A stretch of DNA of 64,000 nt from Streptomyces sp. NBC_01460 (GCF_036227405.1 NZ_CP109473.1:2542001-2606000); one strand, 5' to 3'; counted from the first letter of the stretch, positions 7,632-16,482 are shown. Program-made: numbers and translations. Notes: generated by a model not told the origin, from the letters alone.

Positions 7632-8620
7632 AGTGTCCCCCGATCTACTGGGCACGCAGTAGTGCAGCCGATGCTGCGGCGTGCCCTGGTGAACGGGATT
7701 CTGCATCAAGAACGGAAGCTAAGCCAACTAGCCAGGGAGAGAGGGGAGTCGGTCGCACTATCCTTGCGAGGAAGCCGCCGTCACCCACTTCCGGATGGAG
7801 TCCGCCTGCCAGAACTCCGGGCTTCGACAAGATCCGTCGCTGGCGTGCCGGCCTCCTGGAGTCCGGTGTCGGTGAGCCGACGGTAGCCAAGGCGTATCAG
7901 ATCCTCCGCGCCATCATGAACACTGCGGTCGACGACGAGGTGATCCAGCGCAACCCCTGCCGCATCAAGGGCGCTGGGGCGGCCAAGACAGCCGAGCGGC
8001 CGTTTCTCGATGTCACCGAGGTCTTCCAGCTCGCCGACGCCGTGTCGGCGCGCTTCCGGGTGTTCATCCTCTTGGCAGCCTTCACCGGCCTCCGCTTCGG
8101 GGAGCTCGCTGCGCTCCAGCGCCATGACGTCGACCTTGAGCGGCGGACCGTCGCCGTACGACGTGCCCTGGCCGAGACTCGCACGGACGGCATCCTGGTC
8201 AAGGCACCCAAGAGTGCTGCAGGTGTGCGGACCGTCGCCTTCCCGGCCTCGCTGACGGAGAGCCTGGCTGCTCACCTCGCGGCCTACGCCGAGCCGGGCC
8301 GCACCGGGCTGGTCTTCACGGGAGCGAGAGGCGGACAGCTTCGCCGGAACAACTTCCGCCGCCTGTGGCTCCGGGCCCTGGAGACGACCGGTCTGGGAGA
8401 CGTCCACTTCCACGATCTGCGCCACACCGGGAACACCCTCGCCGCAACCGGCGGCGCGACCACCCGTGAGCTGATGCAGCGGATGGGGCACTCTTCGGTG
8501 CGTGCCGCGCTGATTTATCAGCACCTGGTGAACGGCCGTGACCACACCATCGCGGCGCACGTCGACGAGCAGATCCGGAAGGTCCGGCCGGCAGGGTTCG
8601 ACGAAGCATCTGGCACGTAA
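7616..8620 (+). CDS. Tyrosine recombinase/integrase, N-terminally eroded
   Basis: The frame is open from 7616, but recognisable similarity begins only at about 7820 (FDKIRRWRAGLLESGVGEPTVAKAYQ). The rest is a complete core-binding and catalytic region: GLRFGELAAL carries the first catalytic Arg, HFHDLRHTGNTLA the HxxR pair, MGHSS the second His and LIYQH the nucleophilic Tyr. The arm-binding N-terminal domain (about 60-100 residues) is missing or replaced by unrelated sequence, and no good ribosome site marks a start. The gene points at tRNA-Val, whose 3' end begins 93 bp downstream, the usual place for an ICE/AICE integrase and its att site. It is probably no longer functional. Confidence 0.75.
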   Translation: MVPLAQCPPIYWARSSAADAAACPGERDSASRTEAKPTSQGERGVGRTILARKPPSPTSGWSPPARTPGFDKIRRWRAGLLESGVGEPTVAKAYQILRAIMNTAVDDEVIQRNPCRIKGAGAAKTAERPFLDVTEVFQLADAVSARFRVFILLAAFTGLRFGELAALQRHDVDLERRTVAVRRALAETRTDGILVKAPKSAAGVRTVAFPASLTESLAAHLAAYAEPGRTGLVFTGARGGQLRRNNFRRLWLRALETTGLGDVHFHDLRHTGNTLAATGGATTRELMQRMGHSSVRAALIYQHLVNGRDHTIAAHVDEQIRKVRPAGFDEASGT

Positions 8621-8664
8621 CTGGCACGACGCCTCTCCCCAGCCTCCGCGGCTGCGGAACGAAC

Positions 8665-8706
8665 AAGGCCCAGGCTCCCCGGTTCTGTACCGGTGACCTG
8701 GGCCTT
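8665..8706 (-). terminator. Hairpin between integrase and tRNA-Val
   Basis: AAGGCCCAGG (8665-8674) pairs perfectly with CCTGGGCCTT (8697-8706), and an inner CCGGT/ACCGG stem extends the structure. It lies just past the 3' end of the tRNA and 45 bp after the integrase stop, so it could end both transcripts. Confidence 0.75.
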
Positions 8707-8713
8707 CGTCGAC

Positions 8714-8788
8714 TGGTGGGCGCGGACGGTTTCGAACCGCCGACATCTGCTTTGTAAGAGCAGCGCTCTACCCCTGAGCTACGCACCC
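8714..8788 (-). tRNA. tRNA-Val (anticodon UAC)
   Basis: The reverse strand folds as a full cloverleaf. The acceptor stem GGGTGCG pairs with CGCGCCC. The D-arm is GCTC...GAGC. The anticodon arm is CTGCT-CTTACAA-AGCAG, with anticodon TAC at 8756-8754. The T-arm is GGCGG-TTCGAAA-CCGTC. Discriminator A and an encoded CCA complete it, 75 nt with CCA. Its 3' half serves as the presumed attachment site of the neighbouring integrative-element remnant (see the repeats at 6388 and 8715). Confidence 0.95.
8715..8758 (-). repeat. att-like repeat within tRNA-Val
   Basis: This is the tRNA-proximal partner of the 44-bp repeat at 6388-6431 (39 of 44 identical). It spans the T-arm and the 3' side of the anticodon arm, the region normally used as the crossover by actinobacterial tyrosine integrases. 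Confidence 0.7.
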
Positions 8789-8984
8789 GTGGATGAGGCA
8801 ACAGGTTACATGGCCCACGGCCTCCCGCGGCAATCCGGTCGGGCCCGCCCCGACGCTCCCCCGGGCCCCGGAGGATACGGGGGATATCCCCACCCCGGAG
8901 ACGGTAGCCGTCCGGATCGTTCCGGGGGTGGGCGCGTACATACGGTGGAGCCACATCGGCAGCGCTCTCAGGGGGACTCGCATC

Positions 8985-9779
8985 ATGACCATCCGCACAC
9001 GACGCACCCGACGTACCCGACGCACCAACACCACCCTCGTGGCCACCGCCGGGACCGTGCTCCTCGTGGCCGCGCTCAGCGGCTGTGGCAGTGCTGATGC
9101 GGAGGACGCGCCCGCCGAGCACAAGTCGTTCGCCTTCAGTGGGAAGGCGCTCAGCATCGACGCCGAGAACTCGACCCTCAGCCTGGTGCCTGCCGACGTG
9201 GAGCAGATCGAGGTGACCCGCCGGGTCGACGGGTGGGTCGTGCTGGGCAGTGGGCCGGACCCCGTGTGGAAGCTCGAGGGGGACACGCTGCGGCTCGAGG
9301 TGAAGTGCCGGGCGATGATCAGCAACTGTGAAGCGCACCACGAGGTGAAGGTGCCCCGCGGGCTGGCGCTGACCGTCGAAGGGGACAACGGGAAGGTCTC
9401 CGCGACCGGCTTCACCACTCCGCTCAAGATCTCCGCCGACAACGGGGGTGTCGACGTGCGTGACGTCTCCGGGCCGCTGGAGCTGAACAGCGACAACGGC
9501 TCCGTCGAGGCCCAGCGGATCTCGGGGAGCTCCGTGGTCGCACGCTCGGACAACGGGTCGGTCCAGCTCGGATTCACCCGGGTCCCGGATCTGGTGGACA
9601 CCGTCAGTGACAACGGCAGCATCTCCATCGATCTGCCCGCCGGGAAGAGCGCGTACGCGGTGTCCGCGCAGGCCGACAACGGTGAGGTCTCCGTCGACGT
9701 GCCCCGCAGCGACACCAGCGGGCACGTCGTGAAGGCGCGCAGCGACAACGGTGAAGTCACTGTCCGAAGTGCGAACTAA
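8985..9779 (+). CDS. DUF4097-type beta-repeat lipoprotein
   Basis: A 264-residue secreted protein. An Arg/Thr-rich N-terminus (RTRRTRRTRRTNT) and hydrophobic helix end in a lipobox LSGC with C34. The mature part is a run of short beta repeats, each built around a DNG turn (GDNGKVS, ADNGGVD, SDNGSVE, SDNGSVQ, SDNGSIS, ADNGEVS, SDNGEVT), about 18-24 residues apart, as in the DUF4097 beta-helix/adhesin-like family. GGGGGA lies upstream of the ATG. The tRNA-Val gene is divergent upstream. Such lipoproteins sit on the outer face of the membrane; their ligand is unknown. Confidence 0.88.
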   Translation: MTIRTRRTRRTRRTNTTLVATAGTVLLVAALSGCGSADAEDAPAEHKSFAFSGKALSIDAENSTLSLVPADVEQIEVTRRVDGWVVLGSGPDPVWKLEGDTLRLEVKCRAMISNCEAHHEVKVPRGLALTVEGDNGKVSATGFTTPLKISADNGGVDVRDVSGPLELNSDNGSVEAQRISGSSVVARSDNGSVQLGFTRVPDLVDTVSDNGSISIDLPAGKSAYAVSAQADNGEVSVDVPRSDTSGHVVKARSDNGEVTVRSAN

Positions 9780-9849
9780 CCGGCCCGTGCGTTCGTCCTT
9801 ACTGGTGGGAGAATGAACCCGGCAGGGCGAATCGGCACGGGAGAGGGAT

Positions 9850-11217
9850 GTGACGGCGACACACACGCGGCCGCAGGCGAAAGCGAGTGTTGGTTCCGCC
9901 GTCAGGGACGTCCTGGTGCTGATGCTGCTGCCGGTCCCGCTGATCGTCTCGGTGCTGCCGGGTGCCGTCGCGGGCGGAGGCACGCGCCGCTGGTTCGGGG
10001 GCCGGGGGGAGAATCAGCGGGCCGACGCGCAGGCTGCGAAGGACGCGGCGGCCGAGGCCTTCTACGAGCTGGACACCGCTCAGCGTGATCTGCAGATCTC
10101 GATCGAGACCATCACCGCCGTGGACAGTTCTCCCCGCGCCCGCAAGGTGGCGGAGGACTTCGCGGCGCTGGGCCGGCGGATCGACGAGGTCAGCCACACG
10201 TACATCACCGCGGTCGACGCCCACGACCTCGACCGTGACGACCTGGAGCCCTCGGTGGCGGCCGGTGCGCGGACCCAGCTGACCCGGGCCAAGGACGAGC
10301 TCGTCCAGGTGAAGGGGGAGCTCGACCGGTTCGCCCAGGGGCTGGGGTCGCTCCTCAGCAGCGCGGAGACACAGCTCGCGCGGCTCGCCCCCGCCGTGGA
10401 GCGGGCCCGTCAGGCGCTGCTCGCCGCGAGCAACGCGCTCGACGCGGTGCGCGCCTCCGGGCTCCGGGCGGATGATCTCGCGGCGCGCCTCGCGGCTCTC
10501 GCCCCCGAGCTGACCAAGCTCAACCAGGGCGCGGGGCGGCACGGCGTGGCTGAGACGTTGCAGCGCGCGGATCAGGTGCTGCGCGACGCCGAGGCGGTGC
10601 GGGCGGAGGCGGACCGGCTTCCCGAGCGGGCCGCCGAGATCGACCGCAGGCTGGTGTCGCTGCGCACGCGGGCCCAGGCGCTGACGACGCGCGCCGGGCA
10701 GGTCGAGCCGGTGCTCAGCGAGCTCCGACGGCGGTTCTCCGCTGCCTGCTGGCAGGACCTGCAGCCGGTTCCCGAGCAGGCCGCGGTGAACGTCCGGCAG
10801 GCGGAGGCGAAGCTGGCGGAGGCGGCCGAGGCACGGTCCGAGCAGCGCTGGCCCGACGCGACCTCGCGGCTGAGTACGGTCCGGGCGCTGCTCAACACGA
10901 CCGATGAGGCGGTGTCCGCCGCAGGGGACCGGCTGCGGCGGCTGGACACCGTGGCGAAGAATCCGCAGGCGGAGATCGACCGCACCCGGTTCGCGATCCG
11001 GGACGCCCAGCGCCTCGCCATGGCCGGGCGCAACACGCCCGATCCGCGCCATGCCCGCCCTCTGGACGACGCCGTGGCCCGGCTTGACCGGGGGATCGTC
11101 GCCCTCGACGGGCGCCACCCGGACTACTGGCACTTCCTCACCGAGACCGAGGACGTCCGGCAGGCGGTGAACCGGGTGGTCTCCGCGATCCGCGAGGAGC
11201 TGGGCGGCGGCGCCTGA
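9850..11217 (+). CDS. Coiled-coil protein with one N-terminal transmembrane helix
   Basis: A 455-residue protein starting at a GTG with GAGAGGG before it. Residues about 20-43 (DVLVLMLLPVPLIVSVLPGAVAGG) form the only membrane segment. The rest is a long Ala/Glu/Arg-rich helical region with heptad spacing (for example QAAKDAAAEAFYELDTAQRD), typical of TPM-associated or PspA-like coiled-coil proteins, although no enzymatic motif is present. It follows the DUF4097 lipoprotein gene by 70 bp on the same strand. A role in envelope organisation is only an inference from topology. Confidence 0.75.
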   Translation: MTATHTRPQAKASVGSAVRDVLVLMLLPVPLIVSVLPGAVAGGGTRRWFGGRGENQRADAQAAKDAAAEAFYELDTAQRDLQISIETITAVDSSPRARKVAEDFAALGRRIDEVSHTYITAVDAHDLDRDDLEPSVAAGARTQLTRAKDELVQVKGELDRFAQGLGSLLSSAETQLARLAPAVERARQALLAASNALDAVRASGLRADDLAARLAALAPELTKLNQGAGRHGVAETLQRADQVLRDAEAVRAEADRLPERAAEIDRRLVSLRTRAQALTTRAGQVEPVLSELRRRFSAACWQDLQPVPEQAAVNVRQAEAKLAEAAEARSEQRWPDATSRLSTVRALLNTTDEAVSAAGDRLRRLDTVAKNPQAEIDRTRFAIRDAQRLAMAGRNTPDPRHARPLDDAVARLDRGIVALDGRHPDYWHFLTETEDVRQAVNRVVSAIREELGGGA

Positions 11218-11363
11218 GCGGGCCCCGCCCGAGCCGGAGTGGCAGGACCCCGGGCCGGCCGAGAAGGGCTGAGTTGTCCCCAAGGGTCGACGGGCCGATC
11301 CTGGTAGTACGCAGCGGCTTCCGCTGACGCGTCCCTGGCCGCCCGCGGCCGAAGGAGGCCGTC

Positions 11364-11951
11364 ATGGCCACACACGTCCTGCATCCCACCGGCCGGCGTC
11401 GCAAGCCCGCCCGTCGCAAGAGCGCTCCCCTCGACGAACACCTGCCCGTCGACCACCGCCTCAGCAAGGTCTACCGGGTGGGGGCGGGCCTGATGGGGCT
11501 GCTGCTCCTCGCCTTCGGCATCCTCGGGCTCATCGACCGTATCGGCTTCTTCGACACCGGCGGCGACACGGTGGGGGGCCTCAACACCAACGGCGCGCTG
11601 AGCATCCTGTCCATCTGCGTCGGGCTGTTGCTCTTCGTCGGCATGGTCGTCGGAGGCAACTTCGCCTCGACCCTGAACATGGTCCTGGGCATCGCCTTCA
11701 TCCTCAGCGGCTTCGTGAACCTGGCCCTGCTGGACACCGGCATGAACTTCCTGGCCTTCGAGATGCAGAACGTGCTGTTCAGCTTCATCGCCGGGCTGTT
11801 GCTGATGATGTTCGGCATGTACGGGCGGGTCAGCGGCGGCCTGCCCCACGACAATCCGTACTGGCGGGCCCGCCATCCCGAGCAGGTCGCGAGGGAGGAG
11901 CGCCGCGAACGTGCTCCGATGCCCGAGGTCACGCAGGCGAAGAGGCTCTAA
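11364..11951 (+). CDS. DUF4383 domain-containing membrane protein
   Basis: A 195-residue protein with a basic, disordered N-terminus (GRRRKPARRKSAPLDEHLPVDH) followed by four transmembrane helices (about 37-57, 75-98, 103-125 and 133-152). The linker GLIDRIGFFDTGGDTVGGLNTNGALS and the motif NMVLGIAFILSGFVNLALLDT match the DUF4383 layout. The tail after residue 155 is charged. GGCCGAAGGAGGCC upstream of the ATG gives a strong ribosome site. The small zinc-ribbon gene follows 9 bp later and is probably co-transcribed. Confidence 0.85.
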   Translation: MATHVLHPTGRRRKPARRKSAPLDEHLPVDHRLSKVYRVGAGLMGLLLLAFGILGLIDRIGFFDTGGDTVGGLNTNGALSILSICVGLLLFVGMVVGGNFASTLNMVLGIAFILSGFVNLALLDTGMNFLAFEMQNVLFSFIAGLLLMMFGMYGRVSGGLPHDNPYWRARHPEQVAREERRERAPMPEVTQAKRL

Positions 11952-11960
11952 TCTGGGGCC

Positions 11961-12191
11961 ATGCCCCGTTACGAGTACCGCTGCCGCCCCTGCGGCGAGA
12001 CGTTCGAGCTCAGCCGCCCCATGGCCGAGTCATCCGACCCCGCCTCCTGCCCCGCCGGGCACGAGGACACCGTGAAGCTGCTCTCCACCGTGGCCGTGGG
12101 TGGCTCGGGCTCGTCCTCCTCCGCCGTTCCCGCCCCGTCGTCGGCCGGGGGCGGAGGCGGCGGCTGCTGCGGTGGCGGTTGCTGCGGCTGA
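11961..12191 (+). CDS. FmdB-type zinc ribbon protein
   Basis: A 76-residue protein. The first 45 residues are the FmdB/CxxC regulatory zinc ribbon: MPRYEYRCRPCGETFEL supplies the first CxxC and CPAGH supplies the second pair together with downstream residues. The C-terminal 30 residues are a Ser/Ala then Gly-rich tail ending in clustered cysteines (GGCCGGGCCG). FmdB ribbons are usually tied to amidase or formamidase regulation but are widespread with unknown partners. It starts 9 bp after the DUF4383 stop. Confidence 0.85.
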   Translation: MPRYEYRCRPCGETFELSRPMAESSDPASCPAGHEDTVKLLSTVAVGGSGSSSSAVPAPSSAGGGGGGCCGGGCCG

Positions 12192-12241
12192 CACGGTCGA
12201 CGCGGCGGCCGGGATCACGCCGTCGAAACCATGACGTGGAG

Positions 12242-12266
12242 CCGGCCGGGCGCCCCGCCCGGCCGG
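12242..12266. terminator. Bidirectional hairpin between convergent genes
   Basis: CCGGCCGGGCG (12242-12252) and CGCCCGGCCGG (12256-12266) form an 11-bp perfect stem with a 3-nt loop, between the convergent FmdB-like and O-methyltransferase genes. Confidence 0.65.
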
Positions 12267-12315
12267 TGACTCAGCCCCGCCCAGCCGGTCACTCAGCCCC
12301 GTCGTGCCCGCCCCG

Positions 12316-12978
12316 TCACTGCTTCCGTCGCGAGAGCGTGAGCCCGTCCGACACCGTCAGCAGCACGCTGTCCATCCGGGGGTCGGCGGCCACATGGTCG
12401 TTGAACCCCCGGATGGCCGCCGCGCCCCCGGTGGCCAGCGGATCCGTGACGCCGCCGTGGAAGAGCACGTTGTCGGTGACGACGAGCCCGCCGGGACGCA
12501 TCCGCGGGACGAGCTCCTCCCAGTACGCGATGTAGCTGTCCTTGTCCGCGTCCAGGTAGGCCATGTCGATGTGCGGCTCGGCCGGCATCGCGCGCAGGGT
12601 GTCGAGCGCCGGTGCGATCCGCAGGTCGATCCGGTCGGCGACGCCCGCCTTCTTCCATGCCTCCCGGCCGTACGCCGTCCACTCCTCGGAGATGTCGCAG
12701 GCGATCAGCACCCCGTCCGCGGGTAGTGCCTGGGCCATCGACAGGGCGGAGAAGCCGGTGAAGGTGCCGACCTCCACGACGTGCCGGGCCCCCGTCAGCC
12801 GGACCAGGAAGGCGAGCAGCGGCCCCTGCTCCTGCGCGGACTGCATGCCCGCGTGCCCGGGGAGTTCGGCGTAGGTGGTCTCCACGAGCTCGCGCTGCAC
12901 GTCGTCCAGCGGCGGGTTGTGCGCCAGCGTGTACGCGTAGAGCTCATCGGTGATCTTGGTGGTGTTGCCTCTGGTCAT
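12316..12978 (-). CDS. Class I SAM-dependent O-methyltransferase (CCoAOMT family)
   Basis: A 220-residue protein of the caffeoyl-CoA/catechol O-methyltransferase family. The SAM-binding loop is VVEVGTFTGFSALSMA (about 67-82), the acidic strand is LIACDISEEW, the metal and substrate region is AYLDADKDSYIAYWE (about 140-154), and DNVLFHGGVTDP (about 167-178) is the conserved 'DNxLxxGxV' segment. These enzymes methylate catechol-type oxygens using a divalent cation. GGGGAGACG precedes the ATG at 12978. It lies 67 bp downstream of the HAD gene of the Ter island on the same strand, so it may be a distal member of that operon. Confidence 0.9.
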   Translation of the reverse strand: MTRGNTTKITDELYAYTLAHNPPLDDVQRELVETTYAELPGHAGMQSAQEQGPLLAFLVRLTGARHVVEVGTFTGFSALSMAQALPADGVLIACDISEEWTAYGREAWKKAGVADRIDLRIAPALDTLRAMPAEPHIDMAYLDADKDSYIAYWEELVPRMRPGGLVVTDNVLFHGGVTDPLATGGAAAIRGFNDHVAADPRMDSVLLTVSDGLTLSRRKQ

Positions 12979-13045
12979 ACGCGTCTCCCCTGGTCGTGCG
13001 GGCGTGCACCGCTGCTTTCGGGCCGCCCACACTGCCAGAGTTCGA

Positions 13046-13954
13046 TCAGGTGTGCTCGGAGTTGTTCGCGCGTGTCCGGCGACCCGCCACCCGCGGTTCC
13101 GCGGCGCGCAGGAAGCGGCGCAGGATCTCCTCGCCGGCGGCACCGCCCTGCTCCCTGAGCACCTCGGTGTTGGGCGCGCCCCAGCCGCAGTCGGCCAGCT
13201 CGCCGTGGCCCGGGCGCCACGCCTGGTGGGCGGCGAGCAGCAGGTCGGCGTCCAGGAGGGAGTCACCGGCGGCGAGCGTCAGCGTGGCGCCGCAGCGGCG
13301 GGCCACCTCGCGCATGGCCGCGCTCTTGGTGAGCGGCTTGGGTACGGCGTAGATCTTCCGGCCCTGGAGGGAGACGGTCCAGCCCCGGGGGTCGGCCCAG
13401 GCGGACAGCTCCTTCACCCAGCCCTCGGGGAGGGCGCCCCGGTCGACGACGAGGTAGGCGAAGAGGTCCTCGGCGACCCGCTCCTTGAGCAGCCAGGAGG
13501 AGTCTCCGACGGCCTGGAGATGGGCGCGGACCTCGGCGAGGGTGGCGCATTCGTCGGCGATCCGGCCGGCCACCCGCGCCTGCCAGTCCGGGTCGGAGAC
13601 ACCGTCGACCAGGATGTGTCCGCCGTTCGCGCAGATGGCGTAGTGGGGGGCCGGGCCGGGCAGGTGGATGCGGCCGTACTGCTCCCGGGTCCGGGTCGTG
13701 GTCGGGACGAACACCGTGGTGCGGGCCAGTTCGTCGAGGAGTGCGGCGGCGGTCTCCGTCATGTAGCAGAGGGGCGCCCCGCCGTAGACCTCCACGCAGA
13801 GCAGGCGCGGTGCCTGCTCGTCGGGCATGGTCAGCTGGAGGGAGGCCGCCGAGTAGATGAGGGTGCGGTCGAGGTCGCTGGCGACCAGTGTCACGGGTGC
13901 GTCCACGGCACCGTCCGGCAGGGCGTTCCCGGGCACGTCCACGGTCCCGCTCAC
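13046..13954 (-). CDS. HAD-superfamily phosphatase of the Ter biosynthetic module
   Basis: A 302-residue Cof-like HAD hydrolase. Motif I is SDLDRTLIY with D27 nucleophile and D29. Motif II is probably TTTRTREQY, and motif IV is LAAGDSLLDADLL. The start is a GTG that overlaps the stop of the PRTase fusion by 4 bp (GTGA), so the two are translationally coupled. HAD enzymes of this type recur in the biosynthetic arm of tellurium-resistance islands, as described by Anantharaman, Iyer and Aravind, alongside PRTase and CitE-like lyase genes, and are proposed to dephosphorylate a nucleotide-derived metabolite. Substrate not known. Confidence 0.88.
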   Translation of the reverse strand: MSGTVDVPGNALPDGAVDAPVTLVASDLDRTLIYSAASLQLTMPDEQAPRLLCVEVYGGAPLCYMTETAAALLDELARTTVFVPTTTRTREQYGRIHLPGPAPHYAICANGGHILVDGVSDPDWQARVAGRIADECATLAEVRAHLQAVGDSSWLLKERVAEDLFAYLVVDRGALPEGWVKELSAWADPRGWTVSLQGRKIYAVPKPLTKSAAMREVARRCGATLTLAAGDSLLDADLLLAAHQAWRPGHGELADCGWGAPNTEVLREQGGAAGEEILRRFLRAAEPRVAGRRTRANNSEHT

Positions 13955-16482
13955 TTCGCCGTCACCGCCGTGCCGTCCGCGCCGGTGGCGCCCCGGGTGT
14001 ACTTGGGGTGGATCAGTCCGACGCAGGTGTACGGGAGGTCTCCGACCTCCTCGACCGGCACGCCGCGCTGTTCGGCGAGCAGGCGTACGTGGTCGAGGTC
14101 GGCGCCCGCCCCCCGCTTGGCCAGGATCTTCCAGGGAACGCGGCGCAGCAGCACCCGGGTCGTCTCGCCGACGCCGGGCTTGACCAGGTTCACGTCGTGG
14201 ATGCCGTACTCCTCGCTGATGCGCTCGACGGCGGCCCAGCCCTCCCAGGTGGGGGCGCGGTCCGCGGCGAGCAGTTCCTTCGCCTCGGCGTCCACGGCGT
14301 CCGCCACCTCGTCGAAACGAGCGGCGACGGTGTCGAGGAACAGACCGGAGACATCGGTGCCGGCCAGTTCGCGGTAGAACTTCGCGCCGTGGAAGTCGTG
14401 CGGGCCGACCAGGTCGGAACGGAGGACCGTACGCGAGATCAGCCCGGACACCGTGGAGTTGAGGCAGGCGGACGGGATGAGGAAGTCCTCCCGGGTCCCG
14501 TACGTCCGTACGCAGCCACCCGGGTCGGCCAGTACGGCGATCTCCGGGTCGAAGCCCTCGAAGTCCTCCAGCGCGGCGGCGAGTTCGCGGGTGATGGCGC
14601 CCTTCCCGGTCCAGCCGTCGACGAAGACGACGTCCGCCGGGTCGTGGTGGGCGGCCAGCCAGCGCAGGGCGTTGGCGTCGATGCCGCGGCCCCGGACGAT
14701 GGAGACCGCGTAGTGCGGCAGGTCGACGCCGTGCCGGTGCTGGGCCCATCGGCGCATGAGGACCCCGACGGGGGTGCCGGCCCGGGCCAGGGAGACCAGG
14801 ACGGGGCGCGGGCCCCGTTCGGCGAGGACGGTCTCGGTGACGGTGCCCACGGCACGGGCGATCCGGGCCGCCGAGTCGTCGAGGGCCGCCTTGAACAGCT
14901 CCTGGTACTGCGGGCTGGGCTGGTATTCGACGGGCAGCGATTCGGCGTAGTGCGCGCCGCCGCTCTGGATGGCTTCCTCGCGCTCCTCGGTGGGGGCCTC
15001 CAGGGCCGTGTCCGAGAGGTCCTGGAGCAGCCAGCCGACGTCCTCCGCCGCGTAGGAGGAGAAGGCGGGGCCCCGGAGGGGTTCGGGCAGCATGGTGGCG
15101 GCTTCCTGCCTGTCGGAGGCCTTGGCGGAGGCCCGTTCGGTGGTCGTCGGCGGGACGTACGAGGGGACGACCGCGAGCAGCACCTGGCCGGTGTGTCCGG
15201 CGAGGCGGGCCAGCAGCCCGTCGGGGGCGTGCAGCGCCGGGGTGTCACCGGCGGAGTCGACGACGGCGACCACGGCGTCGAAGCCCGCGCCCGCGACGTT
15301 GTAGGCGTACCGGTCGCCCGGCCCGTCGGAGGGGTCGTCGTGGGCGGGGAAGACGATGCGGCTGCGTATCGCGTAGCCGGGGTCGTCGACGGCGAGCACC
15401 GGCGAGCGGGTGGTGGTGGAGTAGCGGACCTCGGCCGCGGTGGCGTCCTCCAGGGCGGTGGCGAGCCGCAGAGGCGCGTACATCAGCTCCTCGAAGCCGA
15501 GGACGAGCACCCTGCGGGCGTCGCCCAGGGCGTCGGCGAGGCGGCCGGCCATGGCCGGGAGGGCGGCTTCCAGAGCGGCGCGGTGGACGGGGGTGAAGCC
15601 GTGGCGGCCTCCGTCGGGGACGCCGGCCGGCCAGTCGAGGGCGACACGGGCGGGGGCGGACCGGGGCGCGGGGGGCACCGGCGCGGCATGGCCGGCGTCG
15701 TGCGCGGCCACCAGGCTCAGGCCCTTCTCCAGGACTCCTTCGGGCAGGCGCACGGTGCCACGGGCCCGGGCGATCAGGTCGACACGGGCGCCGATCTCCT
15801 CGGCGAACTCGGCGAGCCGTCCCTGGTCCGCCTCGGACCGCATGTCCACCAGGGCGACGATGACGTACCGGTCACGGGGGTAGCGCGCGTGGAGGGCGCG
15901 GATGGTGTTGAGGACCGTGTTGCCGGTGGAGAACTCGTCGTCGACCAGGACCAGCGGTGATCCCTCCGCGCCTGCGGCCAGCAGGTCCGGGTCCTCGGGG
16001 AGCAGCAGGTGGGAGGTGGCGTGCGAGTGCGCCTCCTCGAAGCCGCCCGCCTGGGCGACGCCGTCCACCAGGCGGCGGGTCGAGTGGAGGTACGGGGCCA
16101 CCCCGAGTCCGTCCGCGACGGCGTGGCCGAGGCCCGTCGCCGTCTCCGCGTACCCGAGGACGACGGCGCGGCGGGCCTCCGCCTCGCCCAGCAGGTCCCG
16201 CACCCGTTCGCCGAGCTCGTAGCCCACACCGTGGACGACGGACGGCCGCTGCGGCACGTGCTTGCCCAGGACGTTCGACACGAGCAGATGGGCGCGCTTC
16301 GGGTTGCGGCGCAGGGCGAGGCCCAGCAGCTCCCGGAGTTCCCCGTCGCCGACGAGTTCGACCCCGAGGCGCCCCGCGACCCAGTCGCCCGACCACTCCG
16401 CGTCCACCACGTCCACCACGTCCGCCACGTCCACTGCCTCTTCTTCCCGTATGTGCGGGTGTTCCCGCCCGTGCCCACCCAT
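13951..16482 (-). CDS. Multidomain phosphoribosyltransferase-TRSP-StiP-PELOTA fusion of the Ter island
   Basis: An 843-residue protein with four regions. Residues about 55-260 are a PRTase with a PRPP loop LVLVDDEFSTGNTV (177-190). Residues about 290-450 are a TRSP domain, with the namesake TRSP at 358-361. Residues about 470-720 are a StiP-type PRTase-like domain with VSLARAGTPVG and VFVDGWTGKGAIT (619-631). Residues about 775-830 are a PELOTA-like RNA-binding domain (LLAEQRGVPVEEVG). In many genomes these are separate Ter-island genes. The family is proposed to build a nucleoside-like compound. The start at 16482 has TGAGG upstream, and the gene follows the CitE-like lyase by 9 bp. PELOTA similarity is judged by eye. 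Confidence 0.85.
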   Translation of the reverse strand: MGGHGREHPHIREEEAVDVADVVDVVDAEWSGDWVAGRLGVELVGDGELRELLGLALRRNPKRAHLLVSNVLGKHVPQRPSVVHGVGYELGERVRDLLGEAEARRAVVLGYAETATGLGHAVADGLGVAPYLHSTRRLVDGVAQAGGFEEAHSHATSHLLLPEDPDLLAAGAEGSPLVLVDDEFSTGNTVLNTIRALHARYPRDRYVIVALVDMRSEADQGRLAEFAEEIGARVDLIARARGTVRLPEGVLEKGLSLVAAHDAGHAAPVPPAPRSAPARVALDWPAGVPDGGRHGFTPVHRAALEAALPAMAGRLADALGDARRVLVLGFEELMYAPLRLATALEDATAAEVRYSTTTRSPVLAVDDPGYAIRSRIVFPAHDDPSDGPGDRYAYNVAGAGFDAVVAVVDSAGDTPALHAPDGLLARLAGHTGQVLLAVVPSYVPPTTTERASAKASDRQEAATMLPEPLRGPAFSSYAAEDVGWLLQDLSDTALEAPTEEREEAIQSGGAHYAESLPVEYQPSPQYQELFKAALDDSAARIARAVGTVTETVLAERGPRPVLVSLARAGTPVGVLMRRWAQHRHGVDLPHYAVSIVRGRGIDANALRWLAAHHDPADVVFVDGWTGKGAITRELAAALEDFEGFDPEIAVLADPGGCVRTYGTREDFLIPSACLNSTVSGLISRTVLRSDLVGPHDFHGAKFYRELAGTDVSGLFLDTVAARFDEVADAVDAEAKELLAADRAPTWEGWAAVERISEEYGIHDVNLVKPGVGETTRVLLRRVPWKILAKRGAGADLDHVRLLAEQRGVPVEEVGDLPYTCVGLIHPKYTRGATGADGTAVTAK

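Noticed and set aside
11949..11960. TAATCT as a leaderless promoter for the FmdB-like gene
   Set aside because: It is the stop codon of the upstream gene with no -35; co-transcription with the DUF4383 gene explains the spacing better.
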